From the NCBI GenBank assembly GCA_004556745.1, contig SFFY01000024.1:1-49681 (forward strand): a stretch of 49,681 bases of DNA. The letters are read 5' to 3'. The stretch is from Bacteroidales bacterium (GTDB lineage: Bacteria > Bacteroidota > Bacteroidia > Bacteroidales > Bacteroidaceae). The notes under the pieces are model-generated. The model had not been told where the DNA came from and ran no database searches. It saw only the letters and a program-made list of their open reading frames with translations. This document shows, one piece after another, positions 1-8,008 of this stretch (position 1 is the first letter of the stretch; every line of letters starts with the position of its first letter). Made by a program: the position numbers and the translations under genes.

Positions 1-6
1 GTTTTT

Positions 7-23
7 GTTACAAAGTTTGTAAT
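7..23. repeat. Odd palindrome GTTACAAAGTTTGTAAT (degenerate copy)
   Basis: A 17-bp inverted repeat around a central G, with one mismatch in the last base. The same core occurs perfectly at 35782-35798 and as the centre of a 37-bp perfect palindrome at 22550-22586. All three lie in gaps between genes and near a TCTGCGCAGA-like sequence or a run of short repeats. It could be a protein-binding site or a repeat module; nothing here decides between them. Confidence 0.6.
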
Positions 24-143
24 AAAAAATATCTGCGCAGATAGTGAAAAATGTCTGCGTAGAGCGGAAAAAATAGCTCCGTGACAGTAAAAAGTTTCAA
101 GTAGATAATTTATTGATCCCTATGGGATGGCCATTATTATAAT

Positions 144-883
144 ATGTGTCACAAAAGCCTGATTGCAAAGATAAGGCAGACTGCCCCCGCGTGGGAGAAA
201 GTCTGCCTGTCGCTGTTTTTCATCATTTGCCTTGTGCTGGCGGCTGCCACCTGCGTGGAACAGGCGCGGGGCACGGCAGAGGCGCATCGCCTCGTTTACG
301 GAAGTTGGTGGTTCGTGCTGCTATGGGCATTGGCGGCGGCCGTTTCGCTTGCCGTGCTTCTGCGCCGAAAACTCTACCGCCGAATGTCGGTATTCCTGCT
401 CCATGCCGCCCTGCTCCTCATATTGCTCGGCGCGCTGCTCACGTGGCTCACTGCCGAAAGCGGCAGCCTGCACCTGCGGCTCGATGAAACGCTTTGCCGC
501 CCCGTGCCAGAGGGGACGCAGGCGGGGGCGCTGCCGTTCGACATCACGCTTACGGCGTTCAGCGTGGAGCATCACCCCGGCACATCGGCAGCGGCCGACT
601 ACCGGGCTGAACTCACCATCGAGGGCGATGCGGCAGAGCGGCACGTTCTGTCGATGAACCGCATCGTGCGCACCCACGGCACGCGCCTCCTGCTGGGGCG
701 TTTCGATGCCGACGCGAAGTGCATCACGCTCTTGGTCTACGCCCTGCCCGCCACGGCAAAACGTTCCTGCCCACCGGCAACCCCCGTTCCCTCCACCTCT
801 ATTTCCTCTTCGCCTTCCTCGTGCTGCTGATGACCTACGTGGGCACCAACACCCTGCTCCCAGGGCTGCACAGTTATGCGTGA
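144..883 (+). pseudogene. Decayed fused cytochrome c assembly gene (ResB/CcsA, ccsBA-like)
   Basis: From 144 the reading frame encodes about 190 residues typical of the N-terminus of the Bacteroidales ResB-CcsA fusion: two or three membrane segments (about residues 20-40, 50-70 and 82-105) and a periplasmic stretch with the conserved SMNRI motif. At about 715-725 the ResB part stops abruptly and continues directly into the extreme C-terminus of CcsA. One base is missing near 746-752: the original frame then runs into low-complexity Pro/Ser and stops at 830, while the other frame reads on through SLHLYFLFAFLVLLMTYVG to a canonical GLHSYA ending at 883. Intact fusions are several times longer and carry the WWD haem-handling region, which is absent here. 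Family role: assembly of periplasmic c-type cytochromes, often beside nrfHA. This copy cannot do that. No nrf genes are in the window. Confidence 0.8.
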
Positions 884-908
884 AAAAAGACTTTCTCAAA
901 GCATTTGC

Positions 909-943
909 GCCCAATAAGCCGCAAAATTTGCGGTTTATTGGGC
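909..943. terminator. Bidirectional rho-independent terminator between convergent genes
   Basis: Arms 909-925 and 927-943 pair over 17 positions with one G-T wobble. The arm sequence includes GCCCAATAAGCCGCAAA and the core is AT-rich, so it has an A/T tract on both sides. It sits between the end of the ccsBA remnant (883) and the end of the minus-strand EPS operon (997), so it probably ends both transcripts. Confidence 0.75.
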
Positions 944-996
944 ACAAATATATAACCCCGTGGGGCAACTCCTAACTTAATAAACGCCCCCTGCTG

Positions 997-2067
997 TTAA
1001 TAAAGTGCTTCGTATTTGCGGGCAATGGCCTGCCACGTGTAGTTTTTCTCAGCAATCGCTCGCATGGCACTGCCGTCGAGGTCGGTGCGGGCGAGCAGCC
1101 CCTGCAAGTCGGCGGCATTTTTGTAGTAGTAGGCGCAGTCGGACGTACTGGTGCGGTTGTACACTACGTCGTAAGCCAAAATGGGAATACCGAAGAACAT
1201 GGCTTCCACGAGCGAGGGGTTTGTGCCGCCTGCGCTGTGTCCGTGGACATACAGGGCGGCGTGGCGGCGCAGCGTGTAGAGAATGTCGAGGTCGTAAATG
1301 CTTTCGAACATGTGTATGTTGGCGTGTGCGGCGTAGCGCTCCTTCATTCCGCGTCCGTAGGCACTGTTTTCCCAATTGCCCACAAACACCAGTTCGTGTC
1401 TGCTCTGCGCAAAGGCATCGAGTGCAATGTGACAATTATTTTCTGGCTCAATGCGGCAAACAGCGAGGGCGTAACTTTTAGTACTGAGTCCGTATTGCTT
1501 CAAGATGTCCTGCTGCCGCGTTTCTGACACGCTGCGCAGGGCGTGGTCGCCGCCGTAGGCTATGAGCACGGAGGGCTTATGGTATTCCGACGCAATATAT
1601 TCTTGTATGCCCTTGTTGTCGGCTATGACCGTGTCGGCGCAGCACACAGCGAACCTTTCGCACATCTTCAGATAGGATTTGGCAAATTTCCCCCATTTAG
1701 CCCGCGAGTGTTCGCGCCCGTCGATATTGACGATGAGTTTTTTGCGGAAAAAGAGTTTGAACAGGGGCATAAACAAGCCGCCCGACACGCCAAGTGCCAC
1801 CACAGCATCGTAGCCCCGAAGGCAGCAGCAAAGCGAGAGACCATCGTAGGGCGTGCTGTGAATACCGTTGGCATGGAAGAAAGGAATGTATTTCAGGCGT
1901 GCCCCTTTGTAGGTGTCAAGTTTGGTTGCGTAGTCGCGTGCCGCGCAATACACGGTATATGCCACGTCGGTCGAGCGGTACTCGCCGACTATGTTCTCTA
2001 CCAAGGTCTCAAAGCCGCCGTACTGCGCAGGCAGACCTTGCGAGCCGATTATTGCTACGTGTTTCAT
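997..2067 (-). CDS. GT4 glycosyltransferase with DUF1972 N-terminus (Cps2T-like)
   Basis: 356 residues. It opens with KHVAIIGSQGLPAQYGGFET, the signature of the DUF1972 family, whose best-known members include the pneumococcal capsule rhamnosyltransferase Cps2T. The C-terminal half has the GT-B donor site (GGTNPSLVEAMFFGIPIL), the usual E-containing loop that binds the nucleotide. It probably adds one sugar to the lipid-linked repeat unit at the cytoplasmic face of the membrane; donor and acceptor cannot be read from sequence. It is the last gene of the operon and follows the preceding gene by 11 bp, so it is cotranscribed. The stop at 997 is followed by the terminator at 909-943. Confidence 0.88.
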   Translation of the reverse strand: MKHVAIIGSQGLPAQYGGFETLVENIVGEYRSTDVAYTVYCAARDYATKLDTYKGARLKYIPFFHANGIHSTPYDGLSLCCCLRGYDAVVALGVSGGLFMPLFKLFFRKKLIVNIDGREHSRAKWGKFAKSYLKMCERFAVCCADTVIADNKGIQEYIASEYHKPSVLIAYGGDHALRSVSETRQQDILKQYGLSTKSYALAVCRIEPENNCHIALDAFAQSRHELVFVGNWENSAYGRGMKERYAAHANIHMFESIYDLDILYTLRRHAALYVHGHSAGGTNPSLVEAMFFGIPILAYDVVYNRTSTSDCAYYYKNAADLQGLLARTDLDGSAMRAIAEKNYTWQAIARKYEALY

Positions 2068-2078
2068 TGCATGTATTT

Positions 2079-3155
2079 TTAATAAAAGATGTTGTCGAAT
2101 AGGGGCGCATCGACAAACGCCCGCCGAGCGCGGTGCAGGGCGTTGTTTGCCAAATGCGTGTAGGCGCTTTCGTCGGACAGTATCTCCCGTATGCGTTTTT
2201 CTATTTCGTCCAACTGGGCGATGTCTATTTTATAGCCATTCTCCCCGTCGCTCACCAGTTCGGCAATGCCGCCCACGGTGGGAACGATGACAGGCAAGCC
2301 GGCGCACATCGCCTCGATTGCGGTAAGGCCAAACGTCTCGATAGTTTTTTTCTTGTCGGTGAGGTTCAGCACGAGGGAGGCGCGGTTGTAGAACGGCACA
2401 ACGTCGGTTTGGCGAGGGAATATCGTGAGATTGGCACCGCGAAGAGCACGCTGCGGGTGGCTGAAATAAGCATCTATGTTTTCCTGCATATCGTTGAGAA
2501 CCAACACAAACTTATATTGCGGCAGGCGAAGGGACAGTGCGGCGAACTCGTCCACCCCCTTGTAACCTTTAAGCGAAGCGAGCATCAGCACCGTCTGCCT
2601 GCCAAACGCCGCATGGGGGTCGGGCCGGACGCTTTGCATGAAATCGGCATCGGGCGCATTGGGCACGACGATGGTTTTCTTTGAGGATAAAAAAGAAGCC
2701 TGATAGGCTGAAACGCAAATGATGCGGTGGGCAAGGCGTTTCATCAGCCACGCTAGGGCTTTATAGAAAGTGCCTTTGGCAAAAGCATTCTCGTGGTAAT
2801 GATACACTACGCGCTTGCCCATAATCCGCCCCGCCAATGCCGGGCCTGCTGGCAGCAGTGTGTTGATGTAGAACACAGCATCGCCATCGAACAGCCAGCG
2901 GAAACTGAGGAGGAAGGTGTAGACTTGCACCGCGAGGTAGCGCAGCGTCGTCAGCAGCGGGCGCGGAGAGAAACGGTAAGGATAACTGTGGCGCACCAAT
3001 TGTCCTTCTCCCTCCAACCCGTCGAGCACACCGCCTTTCGAGGTTATGAGGTCTATACAAAAACCGCGTGAGAGCAGGCCTTTCAGCACTGTGTGAAGCA
3101 CCTTCGGACTACCGCTGAAATCGTTGTAGAGATGAAAGCAGACGACGTGTGGCAT
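2079..3155 (-). CDS. GT4 family glycosyltransferase
   Basis: 358 residues with a GT-B layout. The N-terminus (HVVCFHLYNDFSGSPKVLHT) is the glycine-containing acceptor-side loop seen in capsule GT4 enzymes. The C-terminal donor domain carries the E-x7-E motif in ETFGLTAIEAMCAGLPVIVP. No signal peptide or clear membrane anchor is visible. It lies between a phosphotransferase-like gene (30 bp gap) and another GT4 (11 bp gap) inside the EPS operon, so it is expected to build the repeat unit. Sugar specificity is unknown. The start was chosen as the first ATG that gives the canonical N-terminal beta strand. Confidence 0.87.
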   Translation of the reverse strand: MPHVVCFHLYNDFSGSPKVLHTVLKGLLSRGFCIDLITSKGGVLDGLEGEGQLVRHSYPYRFSPRPLLTTLRYLAVQVYTFLLSFRWLFDGDAVFYINTLLPAGPALAGRIMGKRVVYHYHENAFAKGTFYKALAWLMKRLAHRIICVSAYQASFLSSKKTIVVPNAPDADFMQSVRPDPHAAFGRQTVLMLASLKGYKGVDEFAALSLRLPQYKFVLVLNDMQENIDAYFSHPQRALRGANLTIFPRQTDVVPFYNRASLVLNLTDKKKTIETFGLTAIEAMCAGLPVIVPTVGGIAELVSDGENGYKIDIAQLDEIEKRIREILSDESAYTHLANNALHRARRAFVDAPLFDNIFY

Positions 3156-3185
3156 GAGTAGCGTGAAGCGTTTTTTTATGTGGGG

Positions 3186-4295
3186 TTAATACATGGGAAC
3201 GAGGAAGTCGAGAATATCCAGCCACAGGCGTATCGGGCGTGCCGCCTCGTCGCCGACCTTCTTTTGTTCGCGTAGCGTGAAACGTGCCACAGCATCGAGG
3301 AGATAGGCCATATAGGTATCAGCCTCTATCCACGCACCTTCTGCGGAGTGTATGTATCGCTTTATCTCCTCTGCGCCCCAATGCTTTTCGAAGATAGCCG
3401 TTTGGGTGAAGAAATGGTAGCGGTCGAGATAGAGGGGATAGGTGCGCCTGGCGTATTCCCAGTCGAAGGCGTAGAGGTGATCGTGGGCGAGAAACGTATT
3501 CCACGGTGTGAAATCGGCATGGCATGCTCCGGTATCGATTGTTTGACCTACCCATTTCTGCATGATATGGTCGTAAGCCCACCGCGCCGCCTGCTGCGTG
3601 TCGGCATCGGGCAGCCAGTCGAAGTGTGCGCTGAGTTGCTGCATCGTGCAGTAGTAGTCTGTTTGCTCAAAGGGCAGACGCTGCTGGGTGCAGGCGTAAA
3701 GGCGAGCCAGAAACTCGTCGTGGAGCGGTGTCCAACGGTGGAGCGTTTTGGCGCGGCGCGTCTTGGCGGTAGACTGCACGAACATCGTGATACCGCTTTC
3801 GAACTGCCCGCAGAAGAGCGGCTGCGGAATGTGGAGCATGCCCTTTTGCCATAGTTCACCCAGCAATTCGGCTTCGCGCCGAAACAGACAGGCAATGTGG
3901 TCGGCATCAGTGAATTTGGCATATCCGAGGATATTTTCCCCTACGCTTATTTGCATCGTAATCTTCTGGTGGACGCAGGGCGTGCCGCAGAATATAGAGA
4001 AGTCGAGCGGGCGGTTGCCGAATAGTTCGCTCAAATGCCCGCGCACCTCTTCCCGAAGGTCGCACCTCAGGCTTTCGACATGAATGAAGTGCCGCACCAG
4101 GGGATTGCGATGCAGCCAGGGGAACAGGCGTTTAAGCAATTTGCCCTTACGCCCGCTCGGCTGGTAAAGTTCCATGCCTACCCGCAAATGGCGTGCAGGC
4201 ATGAGCCACGCCTTACCCTCGGCATTGGCCAAGCGATAGAAAGGTGATCCACAGCCCTCCGCGATGATATTTTGCAAAATGGCATTTATGTTCAT
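3186..4295 (-). CDS. APH/choline-kinase-fold phosphotransferase in EPS operon
   Basis: 369 residues. The C-terminal half has the Brenner motif HADFTPWNTF (catalytic Asp and Mg-binding Asn) followed by FDWEYA, the counterpart of the kinase DFG Asp. These identify the aminoglycoside phosphotransferase/choline kinase fold. The N-terminal lobe is less conserved; ILGYAKFTDAD resembles the strand carrying the ATP-binding Lys. The start codon overlaps the stop of the upstream GT4 gene by 4 bp (ATGA), indicating translational coupling. Inference: it phosphorylates a sugar, a lipid-linked intermediate or a small alcohol used to decorate the polysaccharide. It is unlikely to be an antibiotic resistance enzyme, given its position in the operon. 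The substrate cannot be read from sequence. Confidence 0.75.
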   Translation of the reverse strand: MNINAILQNIIAEGCGSPFYRLANAEGKAWLMPARHLRVGMELYQPSGRKGKLLKRLFPWLHRNPLVRHFIHVESLRCDLREEVRGHLSELFGNRPLDFSIFCGTPCVHQKITMQISVGENILGYAKFTDADHIACLFRREAELLGELWQKGMLHIPQPLFCGQFESGITMFVQSTAKTRRAKTLHRWTPLHDEFLARLYACTQQRLPFEQTDYYCTMQQLSAHFDWLPDADTQQAARWAYDHIMQKWVGQTIDTGACHADFTPWNTFLAHDHLYAFDWEYARRTYPLYLDRYHFFTQTAIFEKHWGAEEIKRYIHSAEGAWIEADTYMAYLLDAVARFTLREQKKVGDEAARPIRLWLDILDFLVPMY

Positions 4296-5554
4296 ATAGA
4301 AATTTCGCGATTATGGGCATACGCCCCTACTATGGCGGCATGTATTTCCTCGCCGTGCCGCTGCCAGCACACCGCCCGCGCTGCCGCCTGTGCGCGCCGA
4401 CCCATTTGTTGCCGTACGTCCTTATCGGTGAGCCGAAGCATGGCCTCTTTGAGGCGCACTATGGCTTCTTCGCGTCCAGTGCGCGGAACGACGATGGAAT
4501 ACTCCGAAGAGAAGTAGCGCGTGTAGCCTGTGGTGTCGAGGCAAAGAAGCGGTTTGCCCATGGCCATAGCGTCAAACGATACGGTGACGGCACCCTCTTT
4601 GAGCGCGGCATTCACCACGACATCGGCCCGCGCCATAAGCCGGCGGTATTCGTCCATGGGCATCTTCCCCGCGAACTTCACGATGCCCGCCACGCCTAAC
4701 CGCTCGGCGAGGGTTTCGAGCCGAGCCCTGTCCGTGCCGCTCCCCACAATCGTGAGGTGCAGGTGGCGGGTGTTGGTCTTCGATGCTTCGGCAAGGGCTT
4801 CTATGGCGAGGTCGAACCCGCGCCAGGCGTCCAACCGTCCCACGGTGATAAACTCCGTGGCATCGCTTTCGCCGGCAGGGCATATCGCTTCGCTACTTGC
4901 CGCCACGGGCTCTGCCGCAACGTCCGTGAAGAGTATTGCCTTGCCTTGCGCTTCGGGCGGCAAGGCAAGGCGCGTGATGTCTGTTTTGCAGAGTATCAGG
5001 TCGGCATGGCGGCATCGGCTACGCAACCCGGGGTTGAAACGTGCCGCCCTTGCCATGACGCGGCGCACAGCCTCGATGATTTGCGACTTTCGGCCGTATT
5101 GGCGCGAATATTCCGAAGGAATGGTTTCCAATCCGCCTACAGGCCCCCAAATGAAAAACTTGCGCCGCCCGTATCGGCTCACGCGCCAAAACACGTTGCC
5201 GTAGGTGAGATGGTGGAACACCTCGATGCTGTGTTCGCGCATCGTGCGGCGCACGATGCGGTCGGTGCAGAATTGCCAAATATTATAATAGGTGCGCACG
5301 CCCCGCAGTCCCTTTTTCCAAAACCGTGCCCAGCGCGGCAGGTCGAAGTAGAGCCAATGAATGTTGCCATACTCCGGGTGCTCGCTGATCCAAGGCTCGA
5401 TGTTGTGCCTATTGCTTTCGCGGGTGAGCACCCAGAGTTCGAAGCGTTTCGACATTTCCAGCACCCAGTGCCAGCCCACTCCGATTTCGCTTCCAGAGGC
5501 GGGTTCGCAGGCATAGGCAGAAACAAATATTTTCAGGCGGTCGTTCATGTGCAT
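4292..5554 (-). CDS. GT4 family glycosyltransferase
   Basis: 420 residues. The N-terminus KIFVSAYACEPASGSEIGVG is the typical GT-B acceptor loop of a GT4 group common in EPS clusters. A mid-protein WGPVGG motif marks the linker region, and FITVGRLDAWRGFDLAIEA starts the donor domain. The donor-site helix reads EGAVTVSFDAMAMGKPLLC: the second Glu of the usual E-x7-E appears as Asp, a small departure that may still function. It overlaps the next gene by 4 bp and follows the kinase-like gene by 9 bp. Two starts (M1 and M3) are possible; the longer is used. Confidence 0.87.
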   Translation of the reverse strand: MHMNDRLKIFVSAYACEPASGSEIGVGWHWVLEMSKRFELWVLTRESNRHNIEPWISEHPEYGNIHWLYFDLPRWARFWKKGLRGVRTYYNIWQFCTDRIVRRTMREHSIEVFHHLTYGNVFWRVSRYGRRKFFIWGPVGGLETIPSEYSRQYGRKSQIIEAVRRVMARAARFNPGLRSRCRHADLILCKTDITRLALPPEAQGKAILFTDVAAEPVAASSEAICPAGESDATEFITVGRLDAWRGFDLAIEALAEASKTNTRHLHLTIVGSGTDRARLETLAERLGVAGIVKFAGKMPMDEYRRLMARADVVVNAALKEGAVTVSFDAMAMGKPLLCLDTTGYTRYFSSEYSIVVPRTGREEAIVRLKEAMLRLTDKDVRQQMGRRAQAAARAVCWQRHGEEIHAAIVGAYAHNREISI

Positions 5555-5563
5555 TTTCTCGTA

Positions 5564-6877
5564 TTATCGCAGGCGTTTCAAGTTTTTCTGATGTTGCGTT
5601 TCAAAGATGATGTTGAGAATTTTCGTCACGGCCTCTTGCGGCGTGCCTTCGTTCAGTATCTTGTAGTAGCCTTTTTTATCGGAGAGGAAATCTATCTTGC
5701 GGTTAATAGCCTCGATGCCCTCGCAGTCCAGTTCCCGTTTGCGTTGCAGGATAGTGTCGGTTGGAGCCGTGAGGAGCACATTGTAGTCAAGATAGGGGAT
5801 AAGAAATTTGCCGAAATAATAAAGGAAGCAGGTGGGCAGATAGATGCGGCTGCGGCGGCTGTCGCAGATGATATCCGTGTAGTAGCGGTCGAATAGGACG
5901 AGGCGCGTTGTGCGCGTGTGGGGCTTTATGCGCAGGAAATAGCCCGCGATGTAGTCGGCGGAGTAGTAGAAGAGGCGCAAGAGCGAACTGAGCGTGCCCG
6001 TTTTGCTTCCCCGGTGCGGCTGGCTGAAATTTCTGTCCACCTCTTTCTTCACTCCCGCTTTGTGCGCCACCTCGCCGAGGTTGCCGAAGAGCATGGGGCG
6101 GAAATGGAAATAGGCGTGTGCCTTGCGGAACACTTCCCCGAAATTTTCAATGAGCAGTTCGATAACTGTGGTTTTGCCGGAACCGTCGGGACCAGTGAAA
6201 CCGATAGAGAAACCCGTGTCTGAGCAAACGTAATTGCACATGCGGCGATAGGCAAAATGAAGAACGTTGCTGACGGTTCGCAAACCATATTTTGCAAAGT
6301 TCCTGGAAATCAGCCGGCGCATCAACGCAGCGCGGTTTGTACCGTCACATTCTGAAAGCGACTGGCAGCCAAAGGTGCTTCTGATCACTTCCGCCACGGC
6401 GGCATCATTCTCCACCCGCGCCCTCTGCTTGTTGTATTTCTCGGGATAATCTGCCCCAACGGCGCGGAGGTAGAGATATTTGTCAAGGAACTCGCAAACG
6501 GGGTCGGCATGATAGAACTTGCCATTGAAGCGCCGGTGCTCCATAATCGTTTTTTGGTCAAGAAGTATGAGGCCGTAGAGCGACGTGTTGAAGAAAAAGT
6601 CCAGTTGCACCAGTTCTGCCTTTCCGCTTTCGTTGACGCGGGCGCAGACCCACGTTGCGATACGAAAGGCGTTCAGATATGTGAGAATCTTCCACCCTGC
6701 CTGTTCTATCAATGCCACCAACTCTTTGCGGTGCTTCCTGTAATCCTTGCGAACGATGGCAATATCAATGTCCCTGCTGTCGTTGCGCTCGGGCAATCCC
6801 TCGAAATTGCGGAGCAGGGCGTATGTGGCATGGTTGTTCAGATAGTCGAACAAAAGTGTGAGCAGTTTGGTTTTCAT
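5564..6877 (-). CDS. Nucleotidyltransferase-fold / thymidylate-kinase-like P-loop fusion protein
   Basis: 437 residues from the ATG at 6877. N-terminal domain (about 1-200): DSRDIDIAIV at 33-42 and QLDFFF near 91-96 give the three carboxylates expected of a nucleotidyltransferase fold. C-terminal domain (about 221-437): Walker A GPDGSGKTT at 229-237 and a downstream LVLFDRYYTDI resembling the DR[YH] motif of dTMP kinases. The open frame continues upstream to 7030, but those 51 extra codons are a translated tandem repeat (two identical 22-residue blocks), so the internal ATG is preferred. Its place between a GT4 and a GT2 argues for a role in polysaccharide synthesis, possibly phosphorylation of an intermediate, rather than DNA precursor synthesis. 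The reaction is unknown. Confidence 0.78.
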   Translation of the reverse strand: MKTKLLTLLFDYLNNHATYALLRNFEGLPERNDSRDIDIAIVRKDYRKHRKELVALIEQAGWKILTYLNAFRIATWVCARVNESGKAELVQLDFFFNTSLYGLILLDQKTIMEHRRFNGKFYHADPVCEFLDKYLYLRAVGADYPEKYNKQRARVENDAAVAEVIRSTFGCQSLSECDGTNRAALMRRLISRNFAKYGLRTVSNVLHFAYRRMCNYVCSDTGFSIGFTGPDGSGKTTVIELLIENFGEVFRKAHAYFHFRPMLFGNLGEVAHKAGVKKEVDRNFSQPHRGSKTGTLSSLLRLFYYSADYIAGYFLRIKPHTRTTRLVLFDRYYTDIICDSRRSRIYLPTCFLYYFGKFLIPYLDYNVLLTAPTDTILQRKRELDCEGIEAINRKIDFLSDKKGYYKILNEGTPQEAVTKILNIIFETQHQKNLKRLR

Positions 6878-6896
6878 AATCGTAAATTTATTTCCG

Positions 6897-7028
6897 AAAG
6901 ATAGTGCAAGGCGAGCGCAATAAAGCTTGCTTATAATTGCCGAGCCGCAGCCTATCTTATGCAAAGATAGTGCAAGGCGAGCGCAATAAAGCTTGCTTAT
7001 AATTGCCGAGCCGCAGCCTATCTTATGC
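6897..7028. repeat. Tandem duplication of a 66-bp intergenic repeat unit
   Basis: Two identical 66-bp units (6897-6962 and 6963-7028) plus a six-base start of a third copy. Each contains GCAAGGCGAGCGCAATAAAG and TTGCCGAGCCGCAGCC, so it is a diverged member of the CGTGCAAGCGAGCGCA hairpin family found at 19737, 35946, 36079 and 38926. The last codon and stop of the GT2 gene (7023-7988) lie inside the array. It fills the only sizeable gap in this part of the operon. Confidence 0.9.
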
Positions 7029-7988
7029 AAAGAAATTATGTTTCACCTTGTCCGCAATATAGTGCGGATTACTCTTAATGGAAATGAATAGTTCCCTGGC
7101 ACACTTTACCAGTTGCCCCTTACGCAGGAAATGATAAGCCCGGCGCAGGGCATCGGCAGCCAGGGCATCTTTCTCCAATTTCTGCCGCTCTTCGGCGGTG
7201 AGCCGGCCAAGAAACTCGGTGAACGTAAATTCGTCCAGTCCCTGCCGCCTCCTTTTCAGGTTCGTCTTGATATGGCGCATACGCAATATCATTTCCAACG
7301 AATGGGCAGAAAGTCCGTTTTCGTGCTTTCTGTATCGACACAGCACCTTCGGCACCACCACGATGGCTTTGCCCTCAGTGTAGAGGTCGCTCATGCGCGT
7401 CCAGAGGTCAAGGTCCTCGCAAAAGTCTTGGTAGCGCGGTTTCCCTGCGGGAAAGCCTTCCGTTTGGAAACCGCCGACGCGCAGTGCCGTTTGTCGGTCG
7501 TAGATGGCCGTTGGCTGCATGAAGATGAGTTTTTCCTTCCTTGCCTTTTCAATAAAACCTTGCTTTGTGGTTTCGCCGAGAAAAATGCCGCCAGTCATAT
7601 CCCGCCCCTCGCTGTCCATGTATGAGAGGTAGCAGCCCACGGCCATGAGGTCGGGGTCGGAGGATATTTTGTTGTATAGGGTTTCCACGAGCGTGGGGTG
7701 CGGAAGGTCGTCGGCATCTACGAAAAGCAGATATTTTGTCAGGGCATGCTCCTCGGCAAACTTGCGTGCGGCGCAGATACCGCCGTTCTCCGCCAGCGAC
7801 ACGAGTTCGTATTGGCGCGGGTGCGCCGCAAAGAACTGCTCCACGAGGCCGGCACTTCCGTCCGTGCTGCAATCGTTCACGATGAGCAGATGGAAATCCT
7901 GCATGGTCTGCGCCATGATGGCGGCCAGCGTCTCTTCGATGTATTTCCCTGCATTGTACATGCAGATGGCAAGCGTTATTTCTGTCAT
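7023..7988 (-). CDS. GT2 family glycosyltransferase
   Basis: 321 residues. The N-terminal GT-A fold is clear: ITLAICMYNAGKYIEETL, then LLIVNDCSTDGS (nucleotide-binding Asp) and LFVDADD (DxD-type metal site). A region after residue 200 (LCRYRKHENGLSAH) is typical of the acceptor side. The family transfers a sugar from a nucleotide donor at the inner face of the membrane. It follows the Wzy-like gene by 20 bp. The last codon and stop overlap the 66-bp repeat array, so the array may have slightly altered the C-terminus. Confidence 0.9.
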   Translation of the reverse strand: MTEITLAICMYNAGKYIEETLAAIMAQTMQDFHLLIVNDCSTDGSAGLVEQFFAAHPRQYELVSLAENGGICAARKFAEEHALTKYLLFVDADDLPHPTLVETLYNKISSDPDLMAVGCYLSYMDSEGRDMTGGIFLGETTKQGFIEKARKEKLIFMQPTAIYDRQTALRVGGFQTEGFPAGKPRYQDFCEDLDLWTRMSDLYTEGKAIVVVPKVLCRYRKHENGLSAHSLEMILRMRHIKTNLKRRRQGLDEFTFTEFLGRLTAEERQKLEKDALAADALRRAYHFLRKGQLVKCARELFISIKSNPHYIADKVKHNFFA

Positions 7989-8008
7989 TGTTAAAATTAG
8001 GGCACTAT

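Noticed and set aside
3186..4295. Aminoglycoside resistance gene
   Set aside because: The fold is shared, but the gene is translationally coupled to EPS glycosyltransferases and lacks resistance-family features beyond the catalytic motifs.
6878..7030. N-terminal extension of the kinase-like protein
   Set aside because: Consists of two identical translated 66-bp repeat units and lacks similarity to the family; the ATG at 6877 starts the conserved part.
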